Positions 6,386-10,532 of a stretch of 10,532 bases of DNA are shown piece by piece. The notes below the pieces were generated by a model that did not search any database, was not told where the DNA came from, and was given only the letters and a program-made list of their open reading frames with translations. The position numbers and the translations under genes were made by a program. How positions within the stretch are numbered: the first letter of the stretch is position 1; each line of letters begins with the position of its first letter. Location of the stretch: assembly GCA_036394075.1 (NCBI GenBank), contig DASWFT010000626.1, positions 1 to 10,532 of the forward strand. The letters are read 5' to 3'. The DNA is from JAWWPY01 sp036394075. GTDB taxonomy: Bacteria; Actinomycetota; Actinomycetes; Streptosporangiales; Streptosporangiaceae.

Positions 6386-6601
6386 CAGATCAGCCTATGC
6401 GCAGCGGTCGCAGCGGATCATCTGGGCGAGCCGGGTCCGACCGCACCTGCCTGGGGGGTAGCGTCGGTGTGCACAGGGGTTCGTAACGCGCAGGTAACAA
6501 CGTCGCGAGAGACTGTCCGGCAGGGCAGGCCCGGTCGGCCGATACCCGCGCTGCCCGGATCCCAGCATGATCAAATCGCTGACCAGCAAGGATGGGCAGT
6601 C
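6386..6601. promoter_or_regulatory. divergent nadE-glnA2 intergenic region
   Basis: These 216 bp must contain the promoters of both genes. TAGCGT (6459-6464) with CCGACC (6437-6442) is a weak plus-strand candidate at 16-bp spacing. A GlnR-like pair of half-sites lies at 6483-6498. I saw no strong hexamer pair for nadE. Confidence 0.4.
6483..6498 (+). promoter_or_regulatory. GlnR-like GTAAC-N6-GTAAC box
   Basis: GTAAC (6483-6487) and GTAAC (6494-6498) are direct repeats 11 bp apart, separated by GCGCAG. The actinobacterial nitrogen regulator GlnR binds GTnAC-N6-GaAAC half-site pairs, so this matches the first half-site exactly and the second except for one base (T for A). The expected second pair downstream is not recognisable (GCGAG at 6505-6509). 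The site lies 104 bp before glnA2 and 98 bp before nadE. Confidence 0.3.
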
Positions 6602-7963
6602 ATGGACCGGCAGGAAGAATTCGTGCTCCGCACGCTGGAGGAGCGGGACATCCGTTTTGTCCGGTTGTGGTTCACGGATGTGCTTGGCTACCTGAAGTCG
6701 GTCGCGGTGGCGCCGGCCGAGCTCGAGGGCGCGTTCGCGGAGGGCATCGGCTTCGATGGTTCCGCGATCGAAGGCTTCGCGCGGGTGTACGAGGCTGACA
6801 TGCTGGCCAAGCCCGACGCGTCCACGTTCCAGCTGCTGCCCTGGCGCGGCGAGGCATCCGGCGTGGGCCGGATGTTCTGCGATATCAAGATGCCGGATGG
6901 CTCGCCGTCTTACGCCGATCCCCGGTATGTGCTCAAGCGGGCGCTCGGCCGCGCGGCCGAGCTGGGATTCACCTTCTACACCCACCCCGAGGTGGAGTTC
7001 TTCCTCCTCAAGGAGAAGCCATCGCCAGGCGTGAAGCCGCAGCCGATCGACTCGGGCGGCTATTTCGACCACACTCCGCACGGCATCGCCCACGATTTCC
7101 GGCACGTCTCGATCCAGACGCTGGAGAGCATGGGCATCTCCGTGGAGTTCAGTCATCACGAGGGCGGCCCCGGCCAGCAGGAGATCGACCTACGCTACGC
7201 GGACGCGCTGACCACGGCGGACAACATCATGTCGTTCCGTCTGGTCATGAAGGAAGTGGCGCTCCAGCAGGGGGTCTACGCCTCGTTCATGCCCAAGCCG
7301 TTCACCGAGCACCCGGGTTCGGGCATGCACACGCACATGTCGCTGTTCGAGGGCGACCGCAACGTGTTCTACGAGCCGGGGGCCGAATTCCAGCTCTCCA
7401 AGCTCGGCCGCGCGTTCATCGCGGGGCTGCTCAAACACGCGGCCGAGATCACTGCGGTCTGCAACCAGTGGGTCAACTCGTACAAGCGCCTCTGGGGAGG
7501 GACAGAAAGCACCGCGGGGGCCGGGGGAGAGGCGCCCTCCTACATCTGCTGGGGTCACAACAACCGCTCCGCCCTGGTCCGGGTGCCGATGTACAAGCCG
7601 GACAAAGGGAACGCCACCCGGGTGGAGTTCCGGTCGGTCGATTCGGCCTGCAACCCCTACCTGGCCTTCGCGGTGATCCTCGCGGCCGGGCTGAAGGGCA
7701 TCGAAGCGGACTACGAGCTGCCGCCCGGCGCTGAGGACGACGTGTGGGCACTCACCTCGGCCGAGCGCCGGTCGCTGGGCATCGCCCCGTTGCCGCAGAG
7801 CCTGGACGAGGCCATCAACGCGATGCAGGACAGCGAACTGGTGGCGGAGACGCTCGGCGAGCATGTCTTCGACTTCTTCCTGCGGAACAAGCGCAACGAG
7901 TGGCGGGACTACCGGCACCAGGTCACCGAGTTCGAGCTCGACCGCTACCTGCCCACGCTCTGA
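6602..7963 (+). CDS. glnA2: type I glutamine synthetase-like protein, GlnA2 family (453 aa)
   Basis: The protein is a full-length class I glutamine synthetase closely resembling the actinobacterial GlnA2 group (M. tuberculosis GlnA2, S. coelicolor GlnA2). Glutamine synthetases join ammonia to glutamate using ATP. The S. coelicolor GlnA2 has been reported to act as a gamma-glutamylpolyamine synthetase, so the substrate here is not certain. Visible motifs are GFDGSAIEGFA (50-60), HPEVEFFLL (128-136) with metal-type glutamates, HHEGGPGQQEIDLRYADAL (185-203), GSGMHTHMSLF (239-249), NRSALVRVP (321-329) and EFRSVDSACNPYLAFA (342-357). The place where adenylylated enzymes carry NLYDLPPE reads VWALTSAE, so the regulatory tyrosine is absent. 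A segment GTESTAGAGG (300-309) enlarges the loop before EAPSYICWG. ATG at 6602 has AAGGA (6588-6592) 9 nt upstream. The upstream extension of this frame, antisense to nadE, is not coding. Confidence 0.95.
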   Translation: MDRQEEFVLRTLEERDIRFVRLWFTDVLGYLKSVAVAPAELEGAFAEGIGFDGSAIEGFARVYEADMLAKPDASTFQLLPWRGEASGVGRMFCDIKMPDGSPSYADPRYVLKRALGRAAELGFTFYTHPEVEFFLLKEKPSPGVKPQPIDSGGYFDHTPHGIAHDFRHVSIQTLESMGISVEFSHHEGGPGQQEIDLRYADALTTADNIMSFRLVMKEVALQQGVYASFMPKPFTEHPGSGMHTHMSLFEGDRNVFYEPGAEFQLSKLGRAFIAGLLKHAAEITAVCNQWVNSYKRLWGGTESTAGAGGEAPSYICWGHNNRSALVRVPMYKPDKGNATRVEFRSVDSACNPYLAFAVILAAGLKGIEADYELPPGAEDDVWALTSAERRSLGIAPLPQSLDEAINAMQDSELVAETLGEHVFDFFLRNKRNEWRDYRHQVTEFELDRYLPTL

Positions 7964-8069
7964 CTCCGGGCCAGTAGGGTGGTGGCAGGACGCGGGTCTG
8001 CGCCGGGAAGAAAGCATGGACACCGATCGAAGTGACGGCACCGTGTTCAGCGTGGGTGTCCTGGGCCCT

Positions 8070-8072
8070 TTA
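8070..8072 (+). other. TTA leucine codon (possible bldA control point)
   Basis: Leu19 of the AfsR/SARP-type gene is TTA, followed by the also rare ATA (Ile20). In Streptomyces TTA is read only by the developmentally controlled bldA tRNA and is enriched in pathway regulators. I found no other in-frame TTA in the recognised genes that I translated codon by codon, but I did not scan every codon. Confidence 0.75.
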
Positions 8073-8717
8073 ATAGTCCGGTCCGAGGGCGCGGCAGTGC
8101 CTGTCCCAGCGCCCAAGCAGCGGGTGATCCTGGCCGCGCTGGCCCTGCGGGCCGGGCAGGCTGTGTCCTACGACGAGCTGGCCGAGATCGTCTGGAACGG
8201 GGCACCGCCTGACGCTGCCCGGGTGGCCATCCGCAACTACGTCAAGCGGCTGCGGCACGTTCTGGGACCGGTGGCGGGCCGGCGGATCCTGACGCGCGAT
8301 CCGGGCTACGCACTCGACGCGGGGCCCGACGAGGTGGACGCGCTGCGGTTCACCGCGATGTGCATGAAAGCCGGCCAGGCTGTCCGCCAGGTCCATGAAG
8401 CGACGCGCGATCAGGCGATGGGCGCCTCGGGAACATGGGACGTGCTGAGCGAGGCGCTGGGCCTGTGGCGTGGGGACCCCCTGGTCGATGTTCCCTCGCA
8501 GATGCTCGTGGCCGCGGAGGTACCGCCGCTCGACGCGCTGCGGATGCAGGCGCTCGAGTGGCGGATGGATGCCGGACTCGCCCAGGGCCGGCATGCGGAG
8601 CTCGTCGGGGAGCTGACGCAGCTCGCGCGGGACCACCCCCTACGAGAACGGTTCCACGCCCAGCTCATGCTCGCGCTGTACCGGTGCGGGCGGCAGGCCG
8701 AGGCGCTGGCCGCCTAC

Positions 8718-8725
8718 AGCGGACA
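8718..8725 (+). other. frameshift site 1 in the AfsR/SARP-type gene
   Basis: The frame reads EALAAYSG and then leaves family sequence, giving QGACWW. One frame over, the sequence reads TRRMLVDELGVEPG from 8723. Adding one C (AGC CGG instead of AGC GG) gives the expected AYSRTRRMLVDELG of the BTAD end. One base therefore appears to be missing at about 8720. Confidence 0.85.
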
Positions 8726-9085
8726 AGGCGCATGCTGGTGGACGAGCTCGGGGTGGAGCCCGGCCGGGAGCTCCGGGACCTGCAGAGCTGGATCCTCGAC
8801 GGGGATCCCCGCCTGGCCGCTCCCGGCACGGTACTGGCCAGCCTCGTCCCGGTCGGCGTTGTCCCGCGGCAGCTGCCCTCCGGGGTGCCGCATTTCACCG
8901 GGCGGGCAGCCGAGCTGGCGGCGCTGGAGACATGGCTGCGAGAGGCGTCAGGCGCCGCCGAATCGGCCCGGGTCACGGTGATCGAAGGCACAGCGGGGGC
9001 GGGCAAGACGGCCCTCGCCGTGCACTGGGCTCATCAGGCGGCGAAGAACTTCCCCGACGGCCAGCTCTACGTGAACTTGCGCGGG

Positions 9086-9093
9086 TTCACCCG
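9086..9093 (+). other. frameshift site 2 in the AfsR/SARP-type gene
   Basis: After YVNLRGFT the frame gives RRARRSRR. One frame over, from 9091, it gives PSGTPVAPADALRWFLGAFG, the usual NB-ARC continuation. A run of three C (9089-9092 region, ACCCG) would need to be four C, so one C appears to be missing. Confidence 0.85.
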
Positions 9094-10532
9094 TCGGGCA
9101 CGCCGGTCGCGCCGGCCGATGCGCTGCGGTGGTTCCTCGGCGCGTTCGGGGTGACTGAGGAGCAGATGCCGGACTGCGTCGACGCGCAAGCCGCCATGTA
9201 CCGCAGCCTGCTGGCGGGCAAGCGGGTGCTTGTCGTCCTTGACAACGCCCGCGATGCCCCCCAGGTGCGCCCGCTGCTGCCGGGCAGTTCATCGTGCCTC
9301 GCGGTGGTGACCAGTCGCGCCCGGATGCCCGGGCTGGCCGCGACCGAGGGTGCCCGGCTGGTCCCGCTGGACGTGCTGACTACCGCCGAGGCCCGCGAGC
9401 TACTTGCGGCCCGGCTGGGCGGCCGGGCAGGCGCCGAGCCTGGCGCGGTGCAGCAGCTGGCCGAGCTGTGCTCCAGACTGCCGCTGGCGCTGAGCATCGC
9501 CGCTGCCCGCGCGGCGGCGCGGCTGCGCATCCCGCTCGCCGACCTGGCCCGCGAGCTTGCCGACGCGCCGAAGCGGCTGGACGCGCTGGACGCCGGGGAT
9601 CCGGCGGTGAGCGTCTCTGCCGTCTTCTCCTGGTCCTGCCAGCAGCTGAGCGAGCCGGCGGCGCGGCTGTTCCGGCTGCTGGGCCTGCACGCGGGCCCGG
9701 ACATCACCGTCCCGGCGGCGGCGAGCCTGGCCGGGCTGGCCCCGGCGCGGGCCCGGGCGCTGATCACTGAGCTTGCGGACGCGAACCTGATCTCTGAGCC
9801 GGCCCAGGGACGGTATGCCTTCCATGACCTGCTGCGCGCTTATGCGGCCGATCTGTGCACCGCGATAGACAGTGACGCAGGGCGCCGCGATGCCCTGCAC
9901 CAGGTGCTTGACTACTACCTGCATACGGCGCATGCGGGGAGCCGGCTGCTGAACCCGGCCCGGCCGGACGTGCCGCTTGACCCGCCGCAGCCGGGCGTCA
10001 CCGCCGAGACCTTCGGATGCCTGAGCGACGCGCTGGCCTGGTTCGATGTCGAGCGGCAGGTTCTGCTGGCGGCTATAGCCCAGGCCAGTGACGCCGGATT
10101 TGACGCCCATGCCTGGCAGCTCCCGTGGACGCTGGCGCTGTTCTTCGACCGGCAGGGTCACTGGCATGACATGGCGGCCAGCCAGCACATCGCGATCGCG
10201 GCCGCGCAGCGCCTGGGCGACCTGGCCGGCCAGGCGCACGCCTATCGTGACCTGGGGACGGCGAGCCTGCGGCTCGGTGCCTTCACCGAAGCGCACGCCT
10301 GCTACCGGCGGGCTTGTGATCTGCATCGGCAGCGTGGTGACCGGCTCGGCGAAGCGCGCACACACACCGACATGGCGATGACCGCCGAGCGGCAGGGCCG
10401 GATCGTTGCGGCGCTCGAGCATGCGAAGCAAGCCCTCGCCCTGCTCCAGGCCGAGGGCGATCACGCCGGCTCGGCCCGGGCTCTCAACGCGGTCGGCTGG
10501 TTCTCCACACAGGTGGGCGACTACGAGGAAGC

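Larger units (their letters stand above)
8016..10532 (+). pseudogene. AfsR/SARP-type transcriptional regulator with two frameshifts (3' end outside the window)
   Basis: This is a large multidomain regulator of the AfsR/SARP type, whose members activate secondary-metabolism or stress genes. The start is ATG at 8016, preceded by GGGAAG (8005-8010). In order it has a winged-helix OmpR-like DNA-binding domain (residues about 11-100), a BTAD helical domain ending in LVDELGVEPGRELRDL, and an NB-ARC ATPase with Walker A GTAGAGKTAL (around 8989-9018), Walker B RVLVVLDNARD (9220-9252), a GLPL-like RLPLALSIAAARAA (9475-9516) and an MHD-like AFHDLLRAYA (9823-9849). TPR-like helices follow from about 10140 to the edge. 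The frame changes twice, near 8720 and near 9090. Restoring one base at each site rejoins a protein of about 840 residues within the window, with family sequence on both sides. As written, translation stops at 8979-8981. The intact codon bias and domains suggest very recent decay or sequencing error. Codon 19 is TTA. Confidence 0.85.

Noticed and set aside
4733..6601. Long plus-strand open frame running into glnA2, as if encoding a fusion of over 1,000 residues
   Set aside because: It is antisense to nadE, whose domains and catalytic residues are unmistakable. The translation is Arg/Pro/Gly-rich with no domain, and glnA2 has its own start and Shine-Dalgarno site. The openness follows from high GC at codon position three.
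7975..7980. TAGGGT as a -10 element for the regulator
   Set aside because: No acceptable -35 hexamer lies 16-18 bp upstream, where the sequence is the end of glnA2.
7190..8116. Minus-strand open frame opposite glnA2 and the regulator start
   Set aside because: It is a shadow of glnA2 across a conserved enzyme, with no domain of its own.
9400..10464. Minus-strand 354-codon open frame opposite the regulator's ATPase and TPR region
   Set aside because: The plus strand carries clear NB-ARC and TPR-like sequence. The minus translation is Gln/Arg/Gly-rich without motifs.
1..10532. CRISPR arrays, tRNA or rRNA genes, insertion sequences
   Set aside because: I saw no regularly spaced repeats, no tRNA-like cloverleaf or rRNA sequence, and no transposase motifs or terminal inverted repeats with target duplications.

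Overview
This window comes from a high-GC actinobacterium, probably a Streptomyces-like or other filamentous actinomycete. The evidence is strong G/C preference at third codon positions, GTG starts, a glnA2-type glutamine synthetase next to a glutamine-dependent NAD+ synthase, and an AfsR/SARP-type regulator. Identifications come from reading motifs in the translated sequence. No database search was run.

Layout. The left edge (1-63, minus) holds only the first 21 codons of a gene whose start resembles a SAM-dependent methyltransferase. A 513-bp intergenic region (64-576) follows. It holds a perfect 8-bp-arm inverted repeat and a good sigma70-like promoter overlapped by a second palindrome. 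This promoter faces two adjacent, same-strand paralogous genes (577-1584 and 1799-2497) of a family I do not recognise. Behind them on the same strand are a PhzF-family isomerase-like gene (2564-3412) and a DUF2891-family gene (3482-4519). The spacings (214, 66 and 69 bp) allow, but do not prove, co-transcription.

The DUF2891 gene converges with nadE (4550-6385, minus), with a 30-bp gap between the stop codons. nadE and a glutamine synthetase-like gene (glnA2, 6602-7963, plus) are divergent across 216 bp that contains a GlnR-like pair of half-sites. The last gene (8016 to the window end, plus) is an AfsR/SARP regulator with winged-helix, BTAD, NB-ARC and TPR regions. It is broken by two apparent single-base losses and carries a TTA leucine codon near its start.

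How the genes relate. NadE consumes glutamine to amidate deamido-NAD+, and the neighbouring GlnA2-like enzyme belongs to the glutamine synthetase superfamily. That part looks like a conserved housekeeping nitrogen/cofactor block. The left half is accessory in character. Its least explained element is the promoter/operator-controlled pair of paralogous, probably beta-rich proteins without signal peptides.
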